In this document: in pieces, positions 1-5,042 of the stretch
How positions within the stretch are numbered: position 1 is the stretch's first letter
How the letters are laid out: each line of letters starts with the position of its first letter
NCBI GenBank assembly: GCA_025928415.1
Contig: JAICJK010000210.1
Coordinates: 1-5,222, forward strand
Direction: 5' to 3'
Origin: Solirubrobacteraceae bacterium
GTDB lineage: Bacteria > Actinomycetota > Thermoleophilia > Solirubrobacterales > Solirubrobacteraceae
Length of the DNA stretch: 5,222 nt
Notes under the pieces: generated by a model
What the model saw: the letters and a program-made list of their open reading frames with translations, nothing else
Database searches by the model: none
Told to the model about the DNA's origin: nothing
Position numbers and translations under genes: made by a program

Positions 1-1085
1 GGCGCATCCGCAGCCAGACGGCGAGCGGCCGCAACGTCGTCGCCACCCGCCGCCGCCTGCAGGGCTCGGCGGTCCTCGCGGCCGCCGTCGCGCGAGGCGA
101 CGCGCGCGCCACGCGGAAGGCGCTCGCGCCGCTCGTGCTCCACCAGGTCGTCCGCATCGAGGTCTTCCACGGCACGCGCCGGCTGGTCTCGCGCGGCCAC
201 CAGCGCGCGTTCTCGCCGACCCGCGTGACGCTGCGCCACGACGGCCGCGTCGTCGGCTCGGCGCTGTTCGCCGTCACCGGCGACCGCGCGTTCACGGCGC
301 TCACCCATCGCCTGACGGGCGCCCCGGTGATCATGCGCGCCGGGGGGCGGACCGTCATCAGCACGCTGTCCCCCGGCCCCGCCCGCTTCCCGGCGCGCGG
401 GAGCGTGACCTACCGCGGCGTGCGCTATGCGACGACGACCCTGCACGCGCGCGCCTACCCGTCAGGGCCGCTGTCGATCGCGCTGCTGGTCGGTCCCACG
501 CCGCGGGTGGTGTGCGGCGCGAATGCGGCCGACACGCGGCTGCGGACCGTCGGCTATGTCGCCCGGCGCCTGCTGGCCGCCGAGCAGTCCAGCGGCGACG
601 TCGCGCGCAGCCTGCGCTACGTCGCCCACCTCCCGGCCTTCCGGCGGGCCGCCGCGTCGGGGGACCCGGTGGCGATCCGCGCCGCGATCGTGCGGATCTT
701 CCGCAACCACCGCTTCCACATCGTCCGGGTGCGCCTGCAGCGCGGCGCGCGCCTGCTGCTCGACGTCGGCGGCCCGTACGTGCTCGCGCCTGCCTCGGCC
801 ACCGTGCGCGGGCCCGGCGGCGCCGCGGCCGGCCGCTTCACGCTGTCGGTCCAGGACGACACGGGCTACATCAAGCTCGTGCACCGCTTCACCGGCGCCG
901 CGGTCCAGCTCCGCACGCCGCGCGGGCTGGTCCCCGGCAGCACGTTTCAGCCCGGCCCGGCGTCGATCCCGGCTCACGGGGCAGTGAGCTACGCGGGCCG
1001 CAGCTACCGCGCCGTGTCGTTCACCGGGACGGCCTTCCCCTCCGGGCCGTTGCGGATCTCGCTGCTGCTGCCGGCGAGCGCCTGA
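1..1085 (+). CDS. Probable exported protein with two tandem cache-like domains (5' end outside window)
   Basis: The reading frame is open from the left edge (first complete codon at base 3) to TGA at 1083-1085, so the start and any signal peptide lie upstream. A GTG at 135 is only an internal valine, because conserved sequence continues before it. The 360 visible residues form two copies of one domain about 190 residues apart. Each copy has a helical lead (ARGDARATRKAL / ASGDPVAIRAAI), then a V-R-(I/V) strand, a (R/H)(L/F)TGA motif, a PGPA..PA.G.V.Y.G..Y turn motif and a closing (Y/F)PSGPL.I.LL strand. Copy 2 also carries DVGGPYVLAP and SVQDDTGYIKL. The helix-then-beta plan, with the 'HIVRVRL..G.LL.DVGGPYVLAP' strand pair, recalls extracellular cache/PDC sensor domains; this is fold resemblance from memory, not a search result. 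No transmembrane segment, kinase or GGDEF part follows, so it would be a stand-alone binding protein. Ligand unknown. Confidence 0.6.
   Translation, partial: RIRSQTASGRNVVATRRRLQGSAVLAAAVARGDARATRKALAPLVLHQVVRIEVFHGTRRLVSRGHQRAFSPTRVTLRHDGRVVGSALFAVTGDRAFTALTHRLTGAPVIMRAGGRTVISTLSPGPARFPARGSVTYRGVRYATTTLHARAYPSGPLSIALLVGPTPRVVCGANAADTRLRTVGYVARRLLAAEQSSGDVARSLRYVAHLPAFRRAAASGDPVAIRAAIVRIFRNHRFHIVRVRLQRGARLLLDVGGPYVLAPASATVRGPGGAAAGRFTLSVQDDTGYIKLVHRFTGAAVQLRTPRGLVPGSTFQPGPASIPAHGAVSYAGRSYRAVSFTGTAFPSGPLRISLLLPASA
36..488 (+). repeat. Protein-level repeat unit 1 of the duplicated cache-like domain
   Basis: This is the first copy of the domain within the partial CDS. It aligns with the unit at 600-1067 through HRLTGAPVIMR versus HRFTGAAVQLR, SPGPARFPARGSVTYRGVRY versus QPGPASIPAHGAVSYAGRSY, and YPSGPLSIALL versus FPSGPLRISLL. 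Where copy 2 has DVGGPYVLAP and QDDTGY, this copy has SRGHQRAFSP and TGDRAF, so it is the diverged copy. Confidence 0.75.
600..1067 (+). repeat. Protein-level repeat unit 2 of the duplicated cache-like domain
   Basis: This is the second copy, offset by 188 to 193 residues from unit 1 with small indels. It keeps the motifs DVGGPYVLAP and SVQDDTGYIKL that look like the conserved core, so any ligand pocket is more likely intact here. It ends four residues before the stop of the protein. Confidence 0.75.
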
Positions 1086-1112
1086 GCGCCGGCGGCGAGC
1101 GCCGCGCGCACC

Positions 1113-1133
1113 GGCGGGTCTGCTAGACCCGCC
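1113..1133 (+). terminator. Perfect 9-bp hairpin between the cache-like gene and the LURP-one gene
   Basis: GGCGGGTCT (1113-1121) and AGACCCGCC (1125-1133) are exact reverse complements around a 3-base GCT loop. The hairpin begins 27 bases after the TGA of the first gene, a good position for a terminator, but no T-run follows. It also covers the -10-like box of the next gene and ends 4 bases before its ATG, so an operator is an equally good reading. Confidence 0.5.
1124..1129 (+). promoter_or_regulatory. Possible -10 box (TAGACC) for leaderless LURP-one transcript
   Basis: TAGACC lies 8 bases before the ATG at 1138, the same spacing as the TAGGGT boxes before the ABC-F and SDR genes. It lacks the final T of the TANNNT consensus, so it is the weakest of the three. 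No -35 hexamer and no Shine-Dalgarno are visible. Initiation at or next to the ATG would give a leaderless mRNA. Confidence 0.35.
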
Positions 1134-1137
1134 CGTG

Positions 1138-1749
1138 ATGATCGATCCCAACGACCACGACCGCTTCGTGCTGCGCCAGCGCTTCCGCCGGGTGATCAAC
1201 CAGTACGAGTTCTCGCTGCCGGACGGCGACGGCGACGGCGGGCCGTTCTGCTTCGTCGAGCAGGCGCGCTTCAAGTTCAAGGAGGACATCCGCTTCTTCG
1301 CCGACGACCGCAAGGAGCAGGAGGTCCTGCGGATCCTCGCCCGCCAGCGCTTCGACCCACGGGCGCGCTACGACGTCACCGCGCCCGGCGGCGAGAAGGT
1401 CGGGGAGATCCAGAAGGTCTTCGGCGCCTCGCTGCTGCGTTCGACGTTCACCCTCCACGGCCCCGACGGCGCCGAGGTCGCCCGCGCGCGGGAGCGCAAC
1501 CTGCCGATCGCGCTGTTCCGCCGCCTGATCGGCTTCGTGCCCTACGTCGGCAACTACGCCGACTGGCTGCCGATCGCCTACGACTTCGAGTTCCTGCACG
1601 ACGGGCGCGTGCTGGGGACCCACCGCCGGCGGCGCTTCAAGTGGCGCGACGTCTACGACATCGACCTCACCCCCGACCCCGAGCGGCACCTCGACCGCCG
1701 CCTGGTGCTCGCCGTCGCCGTCGGGATGGACGCGCTGCAGGCGCGCTGA
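1138..1749 (+). CDS. LURP-one-related / YxjI family protein (tubby-like fold)
   Basis: The 203-residue protein has the order typical of the LURP-one-related (YxjI, scramblase-like) family. An N-terminal strand-rich part (FVLRQRFRRVINQYEFSLP, about residues 10-28) is followed by repeated strands with GPFCFVEQARFKFKEDIRFF and a YDFEFLHDGRVLGTHRRRRF strand pair. Then come the family-like WRDVYDIDL (about 169-177) and a hydrophobic C-terminal helix, RLVLAVAVGMDAL (about 188-200), which in the tubby-like fold runs through the beta barrel. Known members bind phosphoinositides or are linked to membrane lipids, but bacterial members have no proven role. Residues about 122-148 (LPIALFRRLIGFVPYVG and on) form a moderately hydrophobic insert that might touch membrane. 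There is no signal peptide, so it is likely cytosolic. I chose ATG 1138; an in-frame GTG at 1135 adds one residue. ABC-F follows after 23 bases. Confidence 0.75.
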   Translation: MIDPNDHDRFVLRQRFRRVINQYEFSLPDGDGDGGPFCFVEQARFKFKEDIRFFADDRKEQEVLRILARQRFDPRARYDVTAPGGEKVGEIQKVFGASLLRSTFTLHGPDGAEVARARERNLPIALFRRLIGFVPYVGNYADWLPIAYDFEFLHDGRVLGTHRRRRFKWRDVYDIDLTPDPERHLDRRLVLAVAVGMDALQAR

Positions 1750-1758
1750 CGCCCCCGC

Positions 1759-1764
1759 TAGGGT
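1759..1764 (+). promoter_or_regulatory. -10 box TAGGGT for leaderless ABC-F transcript
   Basis: TAGGGT fits the TANNNT -10 consensus and stands 8 bases before the ATG at 1773. It lies in the 23-base gap after LURP-one, which contains no Shine-Dalgarno. The same hexamer at the same distance precedes the SDR gene on the other strand. No clear -35 is seen. ABC-F could thus be made from its own leaderless mRNA as well as by read-through. Confidence 0.5.
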
Positions 1765-1772
1765 CGGCCGCC

Positions 1773-3392
1773 ATGGGGGCCCCGATCGCCGTCAACGACC
1801 TGGCCTACGCCCATCCGGGCGGCGAGGAGCTGTTCGCCGGCGTCTCCTTCAAGGTGCCGGCGGGCGCCCACGCCGGGCTCGTCGGCGCCAACGGCGTCGG
1901 CAAGAGCACGCTGCTGCGCGTGCTGGCCGGCGAGCTGGCGGCGGCGCAGGGCGCGGCCTCGCTCGGCGGCCGCGCGCTGCGCATGGCCCAGGACGTCGGC
2001 GCCGGCGGCGGCACGGTGCGCGAGCTGCTGCTCGCCGTCGCCCCGGCCCGCGTCCGCGACGCGGGGCGGCGGGTCCTGGCCGCCGAGCGGGGCCTGGCGG
2101 TCGGGGACCCGGAGGCGGGGATGCAGCTCGGCGAGGCCATCGGGACGTGGTCGGCGCTCGGCGGCTACGAGCTCGAGGGCGCGTGGGACGCCGCCTGCCG
2201 GCGCATCGTGCGCGCCGGCCTGGACGAGGTCGGCGACCGCGACGCCACCCACCTGTCCGGCGGCGAGCGCAAGCAGCTCGTGCTCGAGCTGCTGCTGGGC
2301 TCCGATGCGGAGGTGCTGCTGCTCGACGAGCCCGACAACTTCCTCGACGTCCCGGCCAAGCGCGCGCTCGAGGAGCGCATCCGGGCCACGCGCAAGACGG
2401 TCCTGCTCATCTCCCACGACCGCGAGCTGCTGCGCGCCTCGTGCGACGCGATCGTCACGCTCGAGGGCCGCGGGGCCTGGGTGCACGGCGGCTCGTACGC
2501 CACCTACCCGGAGGCGCGCGAGCACCGGCGCAGGCTGATGGGCGACCGCGTCACGCGCTGGCAGGAGGAGGAGCAGCGCCTGCGCGAGCTCGTGCGGACC
2601 TTCAAGGAGCGGGCGAAGTACTCGCCGGACTGGGCCAAGCGGGCGAACGCGATGCAGTCGCGCTGGCAGCGCTGGGTCGACGAGGGCCCGCCGCCCGCGC
2701 CCGTCGTGGATCACCCGATCCGCGTGCGCCTGCGCGGCGCGGACTCCGCGCGCCGCGTCGTCGACCTGCGCGACGTGGCGATCCCCGGCATCGTGCGCCG
2801 CTTCTCCGGCGAGGTCCGCCTCGGCGAGCGCGTCGGGCTGATCGGCCCCAACGGCTCGGGCAAGACGCACCTGATGCGCCTGCTCGCCGGGCAGGACGTC
2901 GCCCACGAGGGCCACGTCGCACTCGGCAACCGCGTCTCGGCCGGGCTGTTCACCCAGCTCAACGCCCGGCCCGACTTCGCCGGCGCCGGCGTGCTGGAGC
3001 TTGTGATGCGCCGGACCGGCGCCCGCGAGCCCGCCATGTCCGCGCTGGCCCGCTACGGGCTGCAGGACGCCGCGCCGCGCGCCTACGAGACGCTGTCAGG
3101 CGGCCAGCGGGCGCGCCTGGAGATCCTCGCCCTCGAGGTCGAGGGGCACAACCTGCTGCTGCTCGACGAGCCGACGGACAACCTGGACATCGAGTCGGCC
3201 GAGGCGCTCGAGGCCGCGCTGGACGGCTTCGAGGGGACGGTGATCGCGGTCTCCCACGACCGCGCGTTCCTGAGCGCGCTCGACCGCTTCCTGCACGTCG
3301 GCCACGACGGCGCCGTGACGGCGCTGGGCGACGCGCGGGCGGCGCTGGAGGCGCTGGGCGCGGCGCCGCCGGCGCTCGCCCCGAGCGCCTGA
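1773..3392 (+). CDS. ABC-F family ATPase (two ABC domains, ribosome-associated type)
   Basis: The 539-residue protein has two ATP-binding cassettes on one chain and no membrane segment, which defines ABC-F. Cassette 1: Walker A GANGVGKST (38-46), signature LSGGE (161-165), Walker B with catalytic Glu186 in LLLDEPDNFLD, switch His215 in SHD. Cassette 2: Walker A GPNGSGKTH (358-366), LSGGQ (441-445), Walker B with Glu466 in LLLDEPTDNLD, His495 in SHD. Both ATP sites look active. Between them lies a charged, probably helical linker (about 250-305), the part that in known ABC-F proteins enters the ribosomal E site. Family members act on translating ribosomes as translation factors or antibiotic-protection proteins; which applies here is not readable. 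DEPDNFLD instead of the usual DEPTNHLD agrees with an actinobacterial subgroup I recall. An in-frame ATG at 1641 is rejected because it adds 44 low-complexity Arg/Pro/Ala residues inside LURP-one, whereas 1773 follows a -10 box. Confidence 0.93.
   Translation: MGAPIAVNDLAYAHPGGEELFAGVSFKVPAGAHAGLVGANGVGKSTLLRVLAGELAAAQGAASLGGRALRMAQDVGAGGGTVRELLLAVAPARVRDAGRRVLAAERGLAVGDPEAGMQLGEAIGTWSALGGYELEGAWDAACRRIVRAGLDEVGDRDATHLSGGERKQLVLELLLGSDAEVLLLDEPDNFLDVPAKRALEERIRATRKTVLLISHDRELLRASCDAIVTLEGRGAWVHGGSYATYPEAREHRRRLMGDRVTRWQEEEQRLRELVRTFKERAKYSPDWAKRANAMQSRWQRWVDEGPPPAPVVDHPIRVRLRGADSARRVVDLRDVAIPGIVRRFSGEVRLGERVGLIGPNGSGKTHLMRLLAGQDVAHEGHVALGNRVSAGLFTQLNARPDFAGAGVLELVMRRTGAREPAMSALARYGLQDAAPRAYETLSGGQRARLEILALEVEGHNLLLLDEPTDNLDIESAEALEAALDGFEGTVIAVSHDRAFLSALDRFLHVGHDGAVTALGDARAALEALGAAPPALAPSA
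3371..3389 (+). terminator. 8-bp GC hairpin at the ABC-F stop codon
   Basis: GGCGCTCG (3371-3378) and CGAGCGCC (3382-3389) pair perfectly around a CCC loop. The hairpin occupies the last codons of ABC-F and ends one base before its TGA (3390-3392). No T-run follows. Its place, 20 bases before the end of the convergent DUF2237 gene, fits a U-less terminator or an mRNA 3' stabiliser. As coding sequence it specifies a low-complexity Ala/Pro tail, so chance formation in GC-rich DNA is possible. Confidence 0.4.
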
Positions 3393-3408
3393 CGCCGCCG
3401 GCCGCCGC

Positions 3409-3801
3409 TCAGTCCCCGAGCGCTCCGGGATCGGCGGGCACGTCGACGGCGTGCTCGCGCAGCGCGGCGAGGGGCACGACGTCCAGCGCGCGCTCGTGCG
3501 TCGACGCGAGCACCACGTAGGCGGCCGCGCCGTCGGCGTGGGCGCGCAGCCAGTTGACGGCGGTCACGCACCAGCGGTCCCCGGGCATCAGGCCCGGGAA
3601 CGCGTACTGCGGCACCGGCGTGCTGAGGTCGTTGCCGATGCGCCGCTGGTGGGCCAGGAACTCGGCGGTCACCACCGCGCAGATCGTGTGACTGCCCACG
3701 TCCTCGGGCCCCGTGCGGCAGCACCCGTCGCGGTGGAAGCCGGTGACGGGGTCGCTGCCGCAGGGCTCGAGCTCCCCGCCCAGCACGTTGCGCTCGCTCA
3801 C
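3409..3801 (-). CDS. DUF2237 family protein
   Basis: The 130-residue protein matches the DUF2237 family along its whole length. It starts SERNVLGGELEPCGSDPVTGF, followed by the double-Cys motif RDGCCRTGPEDVGSHT (Cys27, Cys28), ICAVVTAEFL (Cys41), GNDLSTP, FPGLMPGDRWC (Cys78) and THERALDVVPL near the end. The family is common in bacteria, has no established function that I know of, and its conserved Cys and His residues suggest metal binding or redox chemistry (inference). From memory most members read GDRWCLCA, whereas here it is GDRWCVTA, so one Cys of the C-x-C pair is missing. The chosen start is GTG 3801, which places the conserved NVLGG motif at residues 5-9 and has GATACT just upstream. 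An ATG at 3831 would add ten unlikely residues inside a hairpin. It converges on ABC-F and follows SDR after 58 bases. No signal peptide is present, so it should be cytosolic. Confidence 0.9.
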   Translation of the reverse strand: MSERNVLGGELEPCGSDPVTGFHRDGCCRTGPEDVGSHTICAVVTAEFLAHQRRIGNDLSTPVPQYAFPGLMPGDRWCVTAVNWLRAHADGAAAYVVLASTHERALDVVPLAALREHAVDVPADPGALGD

Positions 3802-3819
3802 CCGGCCAGTATCGCCGGG
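3801..3819 (-). promoter_or_regulatory. Putative leaderless promoter: GATACT -10 inside an inverted repeat
   Basis: On the - strand GATACT (3813-3808) lies 6 bases before the GTG start at 3801. It is enclosed by a perfect 6-bp inverted repeat, CCCGGC (3819-3814) and GCCGGG (3806-3801); the second arm includes the first base of the start codon. A protein bound to this repeat would cover both the -10 box and the transcription start. There is no Shine-Dalgarno and no obvious -35. The pairing could be chance in such GC-rich sequence. Confidence 0.4.
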
Positions 3820-3821
3820 CG

Positions 3822-3857
3822 GGCGGCGCACCCGCGCAGCTCCGACGGGGCGCCGCC
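3822..3857 (-). terminator. Strong hairpin just after the SDR stop codon
   Basis: GGCGGCGC (3822-3829) pairs with GCGCCGCC (3850-3857). The stem continues after a single bulged A (3830) with CCCG (3831-3834) against CGGG (3846-3849), giving 12 G-C pairs and an 11-base loop. It begins two bases beyond the SDR stop and ends before the DUF2237 promoter region, ideal for ending the cupin-SDR transcript. No T-run follows in the - direction, which is common in high-GC actinobacteria. Confidence 0.6.
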
Positions 3858-3859
3858 GC

Positions 3860-4609
3860 TCAGGTCACGGTCAGGCCGCCGTCGACCGTCGCGGCCGTGC
3901 CGGTGATCCAGCCCGCGCCGGGGGAGGCCAGCCAGCGGATCGCCCGCGCGACGTCCTCGGGCTCGCCGAGGCGCCCGACGGGGTACATCGCGGCGAAGTC
4001 CGCCTCCCGCGCCGCGAAGTCCGGCCGGTCGACGTGGGCCAGCGGCGTCCGCACCACTGCCGGCAGCACCGCGTTGCAGCGGATGCCGTCGCCGCCGTAC
4101 TCGACCGCCACGCAGCGGGTGAGCGCGATCAGCGCGCCCTTGGCCGCCGCGTAGGGGGCGATGCCCGGTGCCGGCTTGACCGCGAGGGTCGAGGCGACGT
4201 TGACGATCGCCCGGTCGCCGCTCGCGCGCAGCAGCTCGGGCAGCGCCGCGTGCAGCACCAGGTAGGGCCCGCGCAGGTTGCTGGCGATCTGCTCGTCCCA
4301 GCGCTCCACGCCGACCTCGTGCAGGCGCACGTTGCGGCGGATCGCGCCCGCGTTGTTGACGACGACGTGCAGGGCGCCGAAGCCGTCGACGGCGGCGCGG
4401 ACCGCCCGCTCGGCCTCCTCGGGGACCGTCATGTCGCCGGCGGCCGCGAGCGCCCGCCCGCCGGCCGTGGCGATCTCGCCGGCGACGGCCTCCAGCGGCG
4501 CGGGCCGGCGGCCCGTCAGGACGACGCCGAGGCCGTCCGCGGCGAGGGCCAGGGCGGTGGCGCGGCCGATCCCGGTCCCGGCGCCGGTGACCAGGGCGAT
4601 GCGGTCCAT
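3860..4609 (-). CDS. Short-chain dehydrogenase/reductase (classical SDR)
   Basis: This is a complete 249-residue classical SDR, the usual size. The Rossmann cofactor motif TGAGTGIG is at 8-15, the adenine-pocket Asp59 (GDM) follows, and NNAG is at 85-88. The catalytic tetrad is complete: Asn111, Ser140, Tyr153 and Lys157 in YAAAK. The C-terminal part has the expected GRLGEPEDVA and a final ITGTAATVDGG. After the second strand the sequence is TGRR (32-35) with no acidic residue, favouring NADP(H) over NAD(H) (inference from family rules). It oxidises an alcohol or reduces a ketone or related carbonyl in the cytosol; the substrate is unknown. The usual NxxxPG reads NAVLPA, a mild change near the substrate loop. 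The start ATG follows a TAGGGT box by 8 bases and the upstream cupin gene by 11 bases; a strong hairpin follows the stop. 3-oxoacyl-ACP reductase-like and sugar dehydrogenase activities are alternatives. Confidence 0.92.
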   Translation of the reverse strand: MDRIALVTGAGTGIGRATALALAADGLGVVLTGRRPAPLEAVAGEIATAGGRALAAAGDMTVPEEAERAVRAAVDGFGALHVVVNNAGAIRRNVRLHEVGVERWDEQIASNLRGPYLVLHAALPELLRASGDRAIVNVASTLAVKPAPGIAPYAAAKGALIALTRCVAVEYGGDGIRCNAVLPAVVRTPLAHVDRPDFAAREADFAAMYPVGRLGEPEDVARAIRWLASPGAGWITGTAATVDGGLTVT

Positions 4610-4617
4610 GGGTGGCG

Positions 4618-4623
4618 ACCCTA
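4618..4623 (-). promoter_or_regulatory. -10 box TAGGGT for leaderless SDR transcript, overlapping the cupin stop codon
   Basis: On the - strand TAGGGT (4623-4618) is followed by 8 bases and then the SDR ATG at 4609. This is the same hexamer and spacing as at the ABC-F start. Its TAG is also the stop codon of the upstream cupin gene. No Shine-Dalgarno lies between box and ATG. SDR could be expressed both from here and by read-through from the cupin genes. Confidence 0.5.
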
Positions 4624-5028
4624 CGTGCCGGCGAGGCGGAGCTCCGCGCTGAACTCGGTCAGGAGGTCCTCGCCGCCGCCGGAGAACAACCGCTCGAAGA
4701 GCTCGGCGGTGCGCAGCGCGGGGCGCACCTCCCAGCGCAGCCGCGTGGGCCCGTCGGCGGCCATCCGATGGGGCGTGCCGGCCGGCACCTCGAAGCGCTC
4801 GCCGCGCTCGAAGCGGCGCTCCTGGTCTCCGATGACGGCCCGCATCGCGCCCTCGAGCACCTCGAAGCGCTCGGTCTGCTGCGGGTGCAGGTGCGCCGGC
4901 GGCATCCCCGCGTTCCCCGAGTAAGACGCCTCCATCTCCAGCAGCTCGCCGCCGGTCTCGGCGCCTGTCCGCACGAGCTCCAGCCGGAAGCCGTCGTAGC
5001 CCTCGATCACCTGGCCGGCGTGCGCCAT
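4621..5028 (-). CDS. Small single-domain cupin protein
   Basis: The 135-residue protein is a single cupin beta-barrel. Motif 1 reads PPAHLHPQQTERFEVLEG with metal ligands His46, His48 and Glu53. Motif 2 reads GERFEVPAGTPHRM with the fourth ligand His87; the usual trailing Asn is replaced by Ala91. All four metal-binding residues are present, so a bound Fe, Mn, Ni or Zn is expected from family knowledge. Such small cupins can be dioxygenases, isomerases or sensors, and nothing here decides among them. A C-terminal helical tail (about 104-127, RTAELFERLFSGG and on) extends beyond the barrel. There is no signal peptide. The start ATG 5028 lies 14 bases after the stop of another cupin gene and 11 bases separate its stop from the SDR gene, so the three are probably cotranscribed. 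TGAGG around the upstream stop is only a weak, distant ribosome binding site. Confidence 0.88.
   Translation of the reverse strand: MAHAGQVIEGYDGFRLELVRTGAETGGELLEMEASYSGNAGMPPAHLHPQQTERFEVLEGAMRAVIGDQERRFERGERFEVPAGTPHRMAADGPTRLRWEVRPALRTAELFERLFSGGGEDLLTEFSAELRLAGT
4636..4647. repeat. 12-bp perfect palindrome in the -35 region of the SDR promoter
   Basis: GCGGAGCTCCGC is its own reverse complement. Its centre lies about 18 bases upstream of the TAGGGT box of the SDR gene, where a -35 element would sit, and inside the 3' end of the cupin coding sequence. It could be an operator for a dimeric regulator, but its coding location makes chance a real option. Confidence 0.35.
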
Positions 5029-5042
5029 CCCGCGCTCAGCCC

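Noticed and set aside
135..137. GTG as the start of the first gene
   Set aside because: The frame is open to the left edge, and residues before it align with the helical lead of the second repeat copy.
1641..1772. Upstream ATG extending ABC-F by 44 residues
   Set aside because: The extension overlaps LURP-one, is Arg/Pro/Ala low complexity and has no counterpart in ABC-F proteins; the ATG at 1773 has a TAGGGT box at the right distance.
1751..1780. GCCCCC and GGGGGC inverted repeat flanking the ABC-F -10 box and ATG
   Set aside because: Only 6 bp with an 18-base spacer and made wholly of G/C runs; expected by chance at this base composition.
1758..2915. Long open frame of 385 codons on the - strand, opposite ABC-F
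   Set aside because: Low-complexity Ala/Arg/Gly/Val/Leu composition with no motif; it is a typical antisense shadow in GC-rich DNA, and ABC-F on the other strand is certain.
2147..3520. Open frame of 457 codons on the + strand in another frame of ABC-F
   Set aside because: Extremely Arg/Ala-rich, no recognisable motif, overlaps both ABC-F and DUF2237.
3802..3831. ATG at 3831 (minus) as the DUF2237 start
   Set aside because: The ten added residues are not family-like and would place the start inside the hairpin after SDR; GTG 3801 fits the family N-terminus.
3713..4924. Open frame of 403 codons on the + strand across SDR and cupin
   Set aside because: It runs through two well-supported - strand genes, is Arg/Ala/Gly/Pro-rich and shows no domain.
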